DNA from: Comamonas fluminis
GTDB taxonomy: Bacteria > Pseudomonadota > Gammaproteobacteria > Burkholderiales > Burkholderiaceae_C
NCBI RefSeq assembly: GCF_019186805.1
Contig: NZ_CP066783.1
Location: forward strand, 1,873,501-1,937,500
Reading direction: 5' to 3'
DNA length: 64,000 nucleotides
The position numbers were made by a program, and so were the translations under genes. Shown piece after piece: positions 9,039 through 16,094 of this stretch. Position 1 is the stretch's first letter. Each line of letters opens with the position of its first letter. The notes beneath the pieces were generated by a model that saw nothing but the letters and a program-made list of their open reading frames with translations, searched no databases and had not been told where the DNA came from.

Positions 9039-9166
9039 ATGAACAGTTTCAACCAAACCATCATCCGGCACAAGGTCGGCCTGCTCAATCTGGCCAGTGA
9101 GCTGGGCAACATATCCAAAGCCTGCAAAGTCATGGGCGTCTCCCGTGACACTTTCTATCGCTATCT
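9039..9166 (+). pseudogene. Truncated IS481-type transposase, N-terminus only
   Basis: The reading frame MNSFNQTIIRHKVGLLNLAS continues to KACKVMGVSRDTFYRY, the helix-turn-helix start seen in a group of IS481-related transposases from memory. It is cut after about 43 residues by the IS3-family element. An upstream stretch near 8925-8950 containing CTTGATCTGACAGT may be the terminal repeat of this older element. The rest of the gene is not found beyond the IS3 element, so one side has been deleted. Confidence 0.65.
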
Positions 9167-9183
9167 GAATCGCCCCGGATTCC

Positions 9184-10059
9184 CTAGACACTTTTAAGCC
9201 GTTGGGAATGGCGTTTCTCGAACTCTATCGGAGAAATATCTCCTGCAGTGCCGTGACGCCTTTTTGGGTTGTAGAACATCTCGATGTAGTTGAAGATATC
9301 TGCCCTTGCGTCCTCGCGCGACGTGTAGATCTGGCGACGAATTCGCTCGCGCTTGAGCAACTGGAAGAAGCTCTCGGCCACTGCGTTGTCATGACAGTTA
9401 CCGCGGCGACTCATGCTGGAGACTAGGTTGTGATCTCGTAGGAAGTCCTGCCAGTCATGCCCGGTGAACTGACTTCCCTGATCCGAATGCACCATGACCG
9501 CCTGATCAGGTCGACGACGCCACAGAGCCATCAGTAGTGCATCGAGTACCAAGTCGGTATCGATGCGGCTGCCCATGGACCAGCCCACGACCAGACGGGA
9601 GAACAGATCAACCACCACTGCCAGGTACAGCCATCCCTCGTGAGTGCGGATGTACGTGATGTCGGTCACCCACGATTGATTGGGCTCATCCACAGCGAAG
9701 CGGCGCTGCAGGTGGTTAGGGGCAACTATGGCGGGCTTGCCTCCGCGCATCCCAGGGCGGCGCCGGTATCCCGTTTGCGAACGCAGCCCTTGGAGCTTGA
9801 GCAAACGGGCCACGCGGTGTTTACCGCAGCGCTCTCCCAGATCCCGCATGTCCAGTGTGAGCTTGCGGTAGCCGTACACACCACCACTTTCAAGCCAGGC
9901 TTGTTTGAGCAAACCTTGCAGTCGCAGATCATCCCGAGCCCGTGGGCTGACGGGTTCAGCTTTCCAAGCGTAATACCCGCTGGGATGTACCACCATGACT
10001 TTGCACATGCTACGAATGCTGTATTCGTGCTCATGTTTCTGAATAAATGCGTACTTCAC
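9184..10059 (-). CDS. IS3-family transposase OrfB (DDE catalytic part)
   Basis: A 291-residue OrfB with an rve-type integrase core. The DDE triad appears as D in WVTDITYIRTHEGWLYLAVV, D in VMVHSDQGSQFTG, and E in NCHDNAVAESFFQLLKRE. Upstream is the HTH_21-like part (GVYGYRKLTLDMRDLG). It overlaps orfA by 4 bases and lies in its -1 frame. A slippery run read A6G on the minus strand (10095-10089) within the end of orfA is placed for a programmed -1 frameshift giving the OrfAB fusion. Confidence 0.93.
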   Translation of the reverse strand: MKYAFIQKHEHEYSIRSMCKVMVVHPSGYYAWKAEPVSPRARDDLRLQGLLKQAWLESGGVYGYRKLTLDMRDLGERCGKHRVARLLKLQGLRSQTGYRRRPGMRGGKPAIVAPNHLQRRFAVDEPNQSWVTDITYIRTHEGWLYLAVVVDLFSRLVVGWSMGSRIDTDLVLDALLMALWRRRPDQAVMVHSDQGSQFTGHDWQDFLRDHNLVSSMSRRGNCHDNAVAESFFQLLKRERIRRQIYTSREDARADIFNYIEMFYNPKRRHGTAGDISPIEFEKRHSQRLKSV

Positions 10060-10334
10060 CCGAGCTGCTTGGCAAAGTACGCTGCGGCCTTTTTTAGGAT
10101 GTCACGCTCCTCGGTCACACGCTTGAGCTCGGACTTTAGTCTGCGCAACTCTTCTGTCTGCGTAAGTTGAGCTTGTCGCTCTGCGGGAGGCCCTGAATGC
10201 GTCTTCAGCCACTGATACAGGCTATGTTGACTAACGCCAAGGCGCTGTGACACGTCAGCGACCTTGTGGCCTCGTTGTGTGATCTGCTTGATGGCTTCGA
10301 TCTTGAATTCGTCTGGATATTTAGGCTTACTCAT
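10056..10334 (-). CDS. IS3-family transposase OrfA (helix-turn-helix)
   Basis: A 92-residue OrfA starting MSKPKYPDEFKIEAIKQITQ, with the helix-turn-helix VADVSQRLGVSQHSLYQWLK and a leucine-zipper-like C-terminus (ELRRLKSELKRVTEERDILKKA). It binds the IS ends and fuses to OrfB by frameshifting. The coding is intact. Confidence 0.92.
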   Translation of the reverse strand: MSKPKYPDEFKIEAIKQITQRGHKVADVSQRLGVSQHSLYQWLKTHSGPPAERQAQLTQTEELRRLKSELKRVTEERDILKKAAAYFAKQLG

Positions 10335-10600
10335 GGCACCTCCTATTGGGCCTCGGGATTGAGGCTCAGAAGTGTCTAGAAAACCCGGGGCGATTCATCT
10401 TGCTGGCTTCAGGGAGGCATCGTATGACCAGTATTCAATTTGACTGAGTCACCAAAAGCAGTCGCCGGCTGACTTACCGTTCAGATCGAACGTCTGCTCG
10501 GGGAGTGCATGTCGACCTCACACTTTTGGCTACATGCAGCCATTTGACGTGTATTCGTAAAGTGGTCCTCCCGTAGTTCTACAGCAAGTTCAATCTCACA

Positions 10601-10630
10601 ACAATTCAACATTTATTGTATTATTGATTT
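10601..10630 (+). promoter_or_regulatory. AT-rich promoter/operator of the ars operon
   Basis: An AT-rich stretch (TTCAACATTTATTGTATTATT...) directly abuts the arsR ATG. It resembles the loose AT-rich dyads bound by ArsR/SmtB repressors. TATTAT at 10619-10624 could be a -10 box. No Shine-Dalgarno sequence is seen before arsR, so the message may be leaderless or nearly so. The rest of 10401-10600 holds no gene I can recognise. Confidence 0.4.
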
Positions 10631-10954
10631 ATGCAAGAAACCCAAGTTGTCCGTTCCCTCTCTGCGTTGGCTCATGAAGCACGCCTGCGCGTTTTTCGTG
10701 CATTGGTGGTTGCAGGACCTGAAGGTCTGACACCCAGCGCATTGGCGGAGCAGTTGGGTATTGCCCCCAATGCACTGTCGTTTCACCTAAAGGAACTGTT
10801 TCATGCCGAACTTGTGAGTCAAGAGAGGCAGGGTCGAAATGTGCTTTACCGTGCTGCCTTTCCCGTCATGAATGGTCTGCTTGCATATCTCACCGAGAAC
10901 TGCTGCCAAGGAGCTGCCTGCACTCCAGGCGCCGCGGCTTTGTGCCAGTGCTGA
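10631..10954 (+). CDS. arsR: ArsR-family arsenic-responsive repressor
   Basis: A 107-residue winged helix-turn-helix repressor of the ArsR/SmtB family: LSALAHEARLRVFRALVVAG, then LAEQLGIAPNALSFHLKELF as the recognition helix and QERQGRNVLYRA as the wing. The usual N-terminal CVC metal box of the E. coli type is absent. Instead cysteines cluster at the C-terminus (ENCCQGAAC ... CQC), the probable As(III) site as in other C-terminal-cysteine ArsR proteins. It is the first gene of arsRBCH, 27 bases ahead of arsB, and presumably represses the operon until arsenite binds. Confidence 0.92.
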   Translation: MQETQVVRSLSALAHEARLRVFRALVVAGPEGLTPSALAEQLGIAPNALSFHLKELFHAELVSQERQGRNVLYRAAFPVMNGLLAYLTENCCQGAACTPGAAALCQC

Positions 10955-10981
10955 AGCACTCGTTGCTAGGAACGGTTCACC

Positions 10982-12271
10982 ATGTTGACGGGCATTCTGA
11001 TTTTCATCTTCACATTGACGCTGGTCATCTGGCAACCGCGCGGCCTTGGCATTGGCTGGAGCGCCTCGATTGGAGCCGGTATCGCCCTGCTGCTGGGGGT
11101 CGTGCACTGGGCTGATATTCCGGTGGTCTGGCATATCGTCTGGAATGCCACGGTGACCTTTGTCGCCATCATCATCACCAGCCTTTTGCTGGATGAGGCC
11201 GGTTTTTTCGAGTGGGCCGCTTTGCACTTTGCCCGCTGGGGCGGAGGCAGCGGCGTCAAGCTATTTGCCTTTATCGTGCTATTGGGTGCCGCTGTGTCGG
11301 CCCTGTTTGCCAACGATGGGGCAGCCCTGATTCTTACGCCCATCATGATGGCCATGCTGGTCGCGCTGGGCTTTTCTCCTGCTGCCACGCTGGCGTTTGT
11401 CATGGCTGCCGGGTTCATTGCCGACACTGCAAGCCTGCCGCTGATCGTCTCCAATCTGGTGAACATCGTGTCCGCCGACTTTTTCAAGATCGGCTTCAAC
11501 GACTACGCATCGGTGATGGTGCCGGTCAACATCGCCTCGGTCCTGGCCAGCCTCGGTGTGCTGCTGCTGTTTTTCCGACGCGATATTCCTGCCACCTACC
11601 ACGTGGCCCAACTCAAACAGCCGTCGGCTGCGATCAAAGACCGGGCCACGTTCCGGGCCGGCTGGGTCGTGCTGGTCTTGCTTCTGATTGGCTTTTTTGT
11701 TCTGGAGCCTCTGGGCGTGCCCGTCAGTGCCGTGGCGACCGTGGGTGCCGCGATTTTGCTGGCTGTGGCCGCTCGTGGTCATGTCATCAGCACCAGGAAG
11801 GTGCTCCATGGCGCGCCTTGGCAGATCGTGGTGTTCTCGCTGGGTATGTATCTGGTGGTCTACGGGTTGCGCAACGCGGGCCTCACGGATTACATCGCCT
11901 TGTTGCTGAATCAGTTTGCAGCCGGTGGCGTGTGGACCGCATCGCTGGGCACGGGCGTGTTGTCTGCGGTGCTGTCCTCGATCATGAACAACATGCCTAC
12001 GGTCTTGATCGGGGCCTTGTCCATTGATGCTTCTACAGCCAGCGGTGCTGTCAAGGACGCCATGGTGTACGCCAATGTGATCGGCTGCGATCTGGGCCCC
12101 AAGATCACGCCGATTGGCAGCTTGGCTACCTTGCTGTGGCTGCATGTGCTGGGCAAGAAGGGCACAACGATTGGCTGGGGCTACTACCTCAAGGTCGGCG
12201 CGGTACTGACCCTGCCCGTGCTGCTCATCACCCTTGCCGCCCTGGCCTTGCGGCTCAGCGTGGTGTCTTGA
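10982..12271 (+). CDS. arsB: ArsB arsenite efflux permease
   Basis: A 429-residue inner-membrane protein made of roughly a dozen hydrophobic segments, of the ArsB (not ACR3) type. The conserved [20 protein letters not shown] and the C-terminal [17 protein letters not shown] and [20 protein letters not shown] blocks are ArsB hallmarks. It exports arsenite, driven by the membrane potential. No arsA is present, so it would act alone. It lies between arsR and arsC in one transcription unit. Confidence 0.96.
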   Translation: MLTGILIFIFTLTLVIWQPRGLGIGWSASIGAGIALLLGVVHWADIPVVWHIVWNATVTFVAIIITSLLLDEAGFFEWAALHFARWGGGSGVKLFAFIVLLGAAVSALFANDGAALILTPIMMAMLVALGFSPAATLAFVMAAGFIADTASLPLIVSNLVNIVSADFFKIGFNDYASVMVPVNIASVLASLGVLLLFFRRDIPATYHVAQLKQPSAAIKDRATFRAGWVVLVLLLIGFFVLEPLGVPVSAVATVGAAILLAVAARGHVISTRKVLHGAPWQIVVFSLGMYLVVYGLRNAGLTDYIALLLNQFAAGGVWTASLGTGVLSAVLSSIMNNMPTVLIGALSIDASTASGAVKDAMVYANVIGCDLGPKITPIGSLATLLWLHVLGKKGTTIGWGYYLKVGAVLTLPVLLITLAALALRLSVVS

Positions 12272-12296
12272 ATCTTTGCAACGGGAATCTAGCGCT

Positions 12297-12728
12297 ATGA
12301 GCGACATCACGATTTACCACAACCCTGCTTGCGGCACCTCCCGCAATGTCCTGGCCCTGATCCGCAACAGCGGGGAAGAGCCCACGGTCATCGAATATCT
12401 CAAGACGCCACCTGATCGCGCCACGCTGATGGGCCTGATCCAAGCCATGGGCCTACCAGTGCGCGATGTGTTGCGTCAAAAAGGTACGCCCTATGACGAG
12501 CTCGGCTTGGGCGAACCCAAATGGACGGATGAGCAATTGATTGATTTCATGCTCCAACACCCCATCCTGATCAATCGCCCGATAGTGGTCACCCCTCTGG
12601 GAATCCGCTTGTGCCGTCCCTCGGAGGCCGTGCTGGATATCCTGCCGCTGCCTCAACAGGCAGCATTCTCCAAAGAGGATGGGGAAGCCGTCATTGACTC
12701 TAAAGGAAACCGAATTGGCAAGCTCTGA
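12297..12728 (+). CDS. arsC: ArsC arsenate reductase, glutaredoxin-dependent type
   Basis: A 143-residue reductase of the E. coli plasmid ArsC type that converts arsenate to arsenite in the cytoplasm, using glutathione/glutaredoxin. The catalytic cysteine lies in [17 protein letters not shown], with arginines in [18 protein letters not shown]. The true start is the ATG at 12297 ([13 protein letters not shown]); the frame is open further upstream into arsB. It lies 25 bases after arsB. Confidence 0.95.
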   Translation: MSDITIYHNPACGTSRNVLALIRNSGEEPTVIEYLKTPPDRATLMGLIQAMGLPVRDVLRQKGTPYDELGLGEPKWTDEQLIDFMLQHPILINRPIVVTPLGIRLCRPSEAVLDILPLPQQAAFSKEDGEAVIDSKGNRIGKL

Positions 12729-13431
12729 TCTACCGAACCTCGACGAACAAGTCTTTGAAAAGCCCAGCCTGGAAGGCCTGTTGCCCGCACAGCGTGCGAC
12801 GCACGCGCCGCGCATTCTGCTGCTGTATGGCTCGGTTCGTGACCGCTCCTATAGCCGATTGTTGACCGAAGAAGCTGCACGGCTGCTACGCAAGATGGGG
12901 GTCGAAACCAGGATCTTCGATCCGCATGGCCTGCCGCAGCCCGATGGCGCGCCAGACGATCACCCGAAGGTCAAGGAGCTGCGTGAGTTGGCGGTATGGG
13001 CCGAGGGCATGGTCTGGACGTCTCCTGAGCGTCATGGCGCGATGAGCAGCATCCTCAAAGCGCAGATAGATTGGATTCCGTTGTCCGCTGGTGCCGTGCG
13101 GCCGACACAAGGCAAGACATTGGCGGTGATGCAAGTCTCGGGTGGCTCACAGTCCTTCAACGCGGTCAACCAGATGCGCGTGCTGGGCCGCTGGATGCGT
13201 ATGATCACCATCCCCAATCAGTCGTCTGTAGCTAAGGCGTTCGCGGAGTTTAATGATGCTGGGCGGATGAAGCCATCTTCATATTACGAACGAGTTGTTG
13301 ACGTGATGGAAGAGCTGGTCAAGTTCACGCTGCTGACCAGAGACTGCTCGGACTACCTAGTTGATCGCTACAGCGAGCGCCGTGAAAGCGCAGAAGAACT
13401 GTCCAAGCGGGTCAATCAACGCAGCATATAG
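12715..13431 (+). CDS. arsH: ArsH NADPH-dependent FMN reductase / organoarsenical oxidase
   Basis: A flavodoxin-fold Ars[21 protein letters not shown] is the FMN-binding loop, and [20 protein letters not shown] and [20 protein letters not shown] are typical. ArsH oxidises trivalent methylated arsenicals and reduces quinones or metals. I favour the TTG at 12715 as the start ([11 protein letters not shown]), since AAAGGA lies 7 bases upstream and the family begins with a similar SDLPN. The alternative ATG at 12679 lies 50 bases inside arsC. It is the last gene of the ars operon, with no clear terminator behind it. Confidence 0.93.
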   Translation: MASSDLPNLDEQVFEKPSLEGLLPAQRATHAPRILLLYGSVRDRSYSRLLTEEAARLLRKMGVETRIFDPHGLPQPDGAPDDHPKVKELRELAVWAEGMVWTSPERHGAMSSILKAQIDWIPLSAGAVRPTQGKTLAVMQVSGGSQSFNAVNQMRVLGRWMRMITIPNQSSVAKAFAEFNDAGRMKPSSYYERVVDVMEELVKFTLLTRDCSDYLVDRYSERRESAEELSKRVNQRSI

Positions 13432-13924
13432 GCGATATGGTGAGTAGCTGCCGCATTTTTCGGCGCAAATTCAGTGGTGACGTCTTTGCTTCTTGAAGGG
13501 CCGTAATGGCTCGGCCGCGTCTATTTACAGGCCGCGATAGCGGACTTCTAGAGTCCCTTGGGTTGCACTGATGGTCACTGTCCACGGCTCACCTGAAACC
13601 GGTCGGCGGACCTTTGGTGCTGGGACGAGCGCTATGCGACTGTGGAGCTTCGCGATGCAGTCATGAGCAGCAGTAATCGCTGCAACGCCGACTTGGGATG
13701 TCAGAAGTTGGCTTCAAGCTGGGAGCCACCGGTCGAGTCAGATCAAATGATCGCCTTGCTGACTGACCGCTTGCTGGCAGCGAGCGTAAAAATACCTGTC
13801 GGTCTTGACAGACGGCTCATGCTGGATGACAGTAGTACGCCTTTGCCGCTTACTTGAAAAATCACGACCGCTTCATGCAGATCTTGCAGGGAAGGGCATC
13901 AAAGAGGCTGAGGTAGCCAATTTT
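13432..13924. other. Gene-free stretch at the right end of the island
   Basis: About 490 bases between arsH and the right arm motif. Short open frames exist (for example 13642-13857 on the plus strand), but none has a good ribosome-binding site or a recognisable product. I see no repeat, terminator or RNA here. Confidence 0.5.
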
Positions 13925-13948
13925 TTGTTTACCCCTTTGTTTACCCCT
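13925..13948 (+). repeat. 24-bp tandem motif, right copy (possible integrase arm site)
   Basis: Two tandem TTGTTTACCCCT units, identical to 7324-7347 and in the same orientation, ending 2 bases before the right att repeat begins. With the left copy it brackets the island on its inner sides, as arm-type integrase sites would in attL and attR. Confidence 0.65.
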
Positions 13949-13950
13949 TG

Positions 13951-14054
13951 GGCCCAGAAAGACTAAAGGACTTAGCCCCTTTCGAAGCTAAGTCCTTGAA
14001 TCATATGGTCGGAGCGGCGGGATTCGAACTCGCGACCCTCTGCTCCCAAAGCAG
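13951..14054 (+). repeat. Right attachment repeat (att) of the island
   Basis: A 104-bp direct repeat of 7097-7200 (98 of 104 bases identical). It includes the terminator and the 3' part of the intact tRNA-Pro; outside it, to the right, lies the 5' part of the tRNA. Integration anywhere inside this block would rebuild a working tRNA. Confidence 0.9.
13966..13997 (-). terminator. Terminator of tRNA-Pro
   Basis: A perfect 11-bp stem (AAGGACTTAGC / GCTAAGTCCTT) begins 8 bases beyond the tRNA CCA end on the minus strand and is followed by a short T-containing tail. Its loop differs from that in the left copy while the stem is unchanged, so the stem appears to be under constraint. Confidence 0.75.
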
Positions 14055-14082
14055 ATGCGCTACCAGGCTGCGCTACGCTCCG
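14006..14082 (-). tRNA. tRNA-Pro (anticodon UGG)
   Basis: On the minus strand, 77 bases beginning CGGAGCGTAGCGCAGCCTGG and ending GCTCCGACCA with an encoded CCA. The acceptor stem CGGAGCG / CGCTCCG pairs fully. The anticodon loop TTTGGGA between CTGC(T) and GCAG gives anticodon TGG, proline. The T arm reads GGGTTCGAATCCC-like. It is the integration target of the arsenic island. Confidence 0.95.
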
Positions 14083-14156
14083 TAAGCCTCTATTGTAACG
14101 AGAAAATTGCGCTGTTTTTTAAAGCTGCAGACTATTCTCGAAATAGTGGCAATTTT

Positions 14157-14411
14157 TTAGCGGTTGCCACCTGTCGGTGCCGGGCCGCGGTTGGGCAGGT
14201 GGCGGAAGGTGATACGGCCCTTGGTCAGGTCGTAGGGGGACATTTCCAGCGACACCTTATCGCCCGCGAGAATGCGGATGTGGTGCTTGCGCATCTTGCC
14301 GCCGGTGTAGGCGATCAGTTGGTGACCGTTGTCCAGTGTCACGCGAAAACGCGAGTCAGGCAGGACTTCCGTCACGGAGCCTTGCATTTCAATCAGTTCT
14401 TCCTTGGCCAT
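14157..14411 (-). CDS. infA: Translation initiation factor IF-1
   Basis: An 84-residue S1-fold IF-1, which binds the ribosomal A site during initiation. [20 protein letters not shown], then [20 protein letters not shown] and [20 protein letters not shown], define the family. The C-terminal tail ([13 protein letters not shown]) makes it longer than the 72-residue IF-1 encoded in ribosomal-protein operons. Betaproteobacteria often keep a second infA of this kind, so this is probably that copy. It lies just upstream of the tRNA-Pro gene on the same strand. Confidence 0.95.
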   Translation of the reverse strand: MAKEELIEMQGSVTEVLPDSRFRVTLDNGHQLIAYTGGKMRKHHIRILAGDKVSLEMSPYDLTKGRITFRHLPNRGPAPTGGNR

Positions 14412-14795
14412 GTGTTCAATCTCAATAAAAGGTCAGTTGCGGCGCTTGTTCGTCGGTACCACGTTAAAAGGCCTGAGCATTCCTCAGGCCTTGTCAGCAG
14501 GTGGTATAGCGCTGCGCTGATCGCGCAGACCGAACAAAAGGCCGGTATCCCATCAAGTAATGCTGAGTCAGCACTCAATAAAACCGTGGAATTGTAGCTT
14601 CTTGGCTTTGTCAATGCAGTGCAAAAAGCCTCGATCGTCGCAGCGATGAGACGCTTTGAAAGCGATGCAGGAGCCGCAGCGCAGGACTCTTTTGCATGGT
14701 GGAAATGGCGCAAGCGACTGTGAACCTCTATGAAGTGCTGGCTCTTCGCTAGAATCAGCAACAACTCTCTATAACTTTGATAGCAATAAACAACT
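14412..14795. other. Intergenic region between infA and psd, with a hairpin
   Basis: No gene is seen. A perfect 9-bp stem with 7-base loop (AAGGCCTGA / TCAGGCCTT) lies at 14468-14492, in the infA leader. TAGAAT at 14750-14755 could be the -10 box of psd, but no convincing -35 was found. Confidence 0.4.
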
Positions 14796-15659
14796 GTGTC
14801 TGAACGACTAGCCGTACTTTCCCAATATCTTTTGCCCAAACAGGCGCTGACTGCGCTGATGGGGAAGCTGGCCCAGGCGCAAGCAGGGGGATTGACGACG
14901 GCGGTGATTCGCCGCTTTATCCAGCGTTACAAGGTCAATATGGCAGAGGCTGCACAGCCCGATCCCGCCGCCTATGCCACCTTCAACGCGTTTTTCACGC
15001 GTGCCTTGAAAGAGGGCGTGCGGCCTCTGTCGAAGGCCGACTGGATCTGTCCCGTGGATGGGGCTATCAGCCAGTTTGGCAAGATTGAAGGCCAGCAGAT
15101 TTTTCAGGCCAAGGGGCATGACTACAGCGCCACGGCCCTGGTGGGCGGTGATGCTGCGCTGGCAAAGCAGTTCGAGAATGGCAGCTTTGCCACTATTTAT
15201 CTGAGCCCGCGCGACTATCACCGCATTCACATGCCATGTGCTGGCAAGCTGCGTCGCATGATCTATGTGCCGGGCGATCTGTTCTCGGTCAACCCGGTGA
15301 CGGCCCGTGGCGTGCCTGGCTTGTTTGCGCGCAATGAGCGGGTGGTCTGTGTCTTCGATACCGAGCATGGCCCGATGGTGCTGGTTCTGGTCGGGGCGAC
15401 CATTGTGGGCAGCATGGCGACGGTGTGGCATGGGCTGGTCAATCCGCCGCGCCCCGGGCATATCAAGAGCTGGGACTATGCGGGAGAGCAGGCTATAGAA
15501 CTGGCGCAAGGCGCTGAGATGGGCCGTTTTCAGCTGGGTTCTACCGTTGTGATGCTGTTCCCGCAAAGCGCGGGGCTTGAGTTCAATGCGCAGTGGCAGC
15601 CTGCCATGCCGGTGCAACTGGGGCAGGTGATGGGGCAAGCCCAGCGCCGTCTGGGGTGA
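14796..15659 (+). CDS. psd: Phosphatidylserine decarboxylase proenzyme
   Basis: A 287-residue membrane-associated enzyme that makes phosphatidylethanolamine from phosphatidylserine. It cleaves itself at the LGST motif ([12 protein letters not shown]) to form the pyruvoyl group. The catalytic [14 protein letters not shown] and [20 protein letters not shown] blocks are present. The start is GTG at 14796. A strong terminator follows at 15686. Length fits the proteobacterial type I enzyme. Confidence 0.97.
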   Translation: MSERLAVLSQYLLPKQALTALMGKLAQAQAGGLTTAVIRRFIQRYKVNMAEAAQPDPAAYATFNAFFTRALKEGVRPLSKADWICPVDGAISQFGKIEGQQIFQAKGHDYSATALVGGDAALAKQFENGSFATIYLSPRDYHRIHMPCAGKLRRMIYVPGDLFSVNPVTARGVPGLFARNERVVCVFDTEHGPMVLVLVGATIVGSMATVWHGLVNPPRPGHIKSWDYAGEQAIELAQGAEMGRFQLGSTVVMLFPQSAGLEFNAQWQPAMPVQLGQVMGQAQRRLG

Positions 15660-15685
15660 TCTTTCCCCGCTAATGAATCAATAGC

Positions 15686-15722
15686 AAAAGCCGCTGAGTG
15701 CATAAGCACCAGCGGCTTTTTT
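15686..15722 (+). terminator. Rho-independent terminator after psd
   Basis: Stem AAAAGCCGCTG / CAGCGGCTTTT with an inner GTGC-ATAA-GCAC hairpin, followed by T's. It can also serve the convergent minus-strand gene ending at 15734. Confidence 0.85.
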
Positions 15723-15733
15723 GATGAATTTGC

Positions 15734-15994
15734 TCACAGGAACCAGGTCAGCGGTTCGGGCTTGCGCTCGGTGCTGAACAAGGTGGGTGACAGCTGCAGG
15801 GTATGCGGTTTGACGGGGTCTTCATGACCTTGCAGATAGATCATCAGCTCGCGGCGTCGCAAGATGACGTGGCTGACAACTTCCCTGCGTCCGTTTTGGG
15901 TGACCTCGGTGCCGGGGCGAAACAGCGGCATATGGAACAGGCCACTGCGCGTATTGGGCGGCAATGCCGCGACTTCTGGGGAGGCGAGCTGCAT
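15734..15994 (-). CDS. Small hypothetical protein
   Basis: 86 residues, starting MQLASPEVAALPPNTRSGLF. It has a GGAAAG ribosome-binding site before the ATG at 15994 and ends next to the shared terminator with psd. No signal peptide or membrane segment is visible. The centre is basic (NGRREVVSHVILRRRELMIY). I do not recognise the family; the coding call rests on the start signal and the otherwise empty slot. Confidence 0.55.
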   Translation of the reverse strand: MQLASPEVAALPPNTRSGLFHMPLFRPGTEVTQNGRREVVSHVILRRRELMIYLQGHEDPVKPHTLQLSPTLFSTERKPEPLTWFL

Positions 15995-16094
15995 AGGCTT
16001 TCCGTAGTAGTGGTGACTGCATATCGACAGGCACGCGCAAAACTAAAGCCTTCGCGCAGAAATATTCGCGTTGACCGCAGCAGCTAGGCGCTTT

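Larger units (their letters stand above)
9167..10396 (-). mobile_element. IS3-family insertion sequence (about 1.23 kb)
   Basis: It is bounded by imperfect inverted repeats: GAATCGCCCCGGATTCCCTA at the left and the complement of GAATCGCCCCGGGTTTTCTA at the right. A 4-bp direct repeat ATCT flanks it (9163-9166 and 10397-10400). If the usual IS3 TG...CA ends are used, the element is 9166-10397 and no duplication is seen, so the exact edge is ambiguous. It encodes orfA and orfB on the minus strand, apparently intact. It has split an IS481-type gene. Confidence 0.9.

Noticed and set aside
13642..13857. Possible small gene at the right end of the island
   Set aside because: No ribosome-binding site, no recognisable protein pattern, and surrounded by non-coding sequence.
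14590..14620. TTGACA and TACAAT on the minus strand, as an infA promoter
   Set aside because: The two boxes are only 12 bases apart, too close for a sigma-70 promoter; no better partner was found for either.
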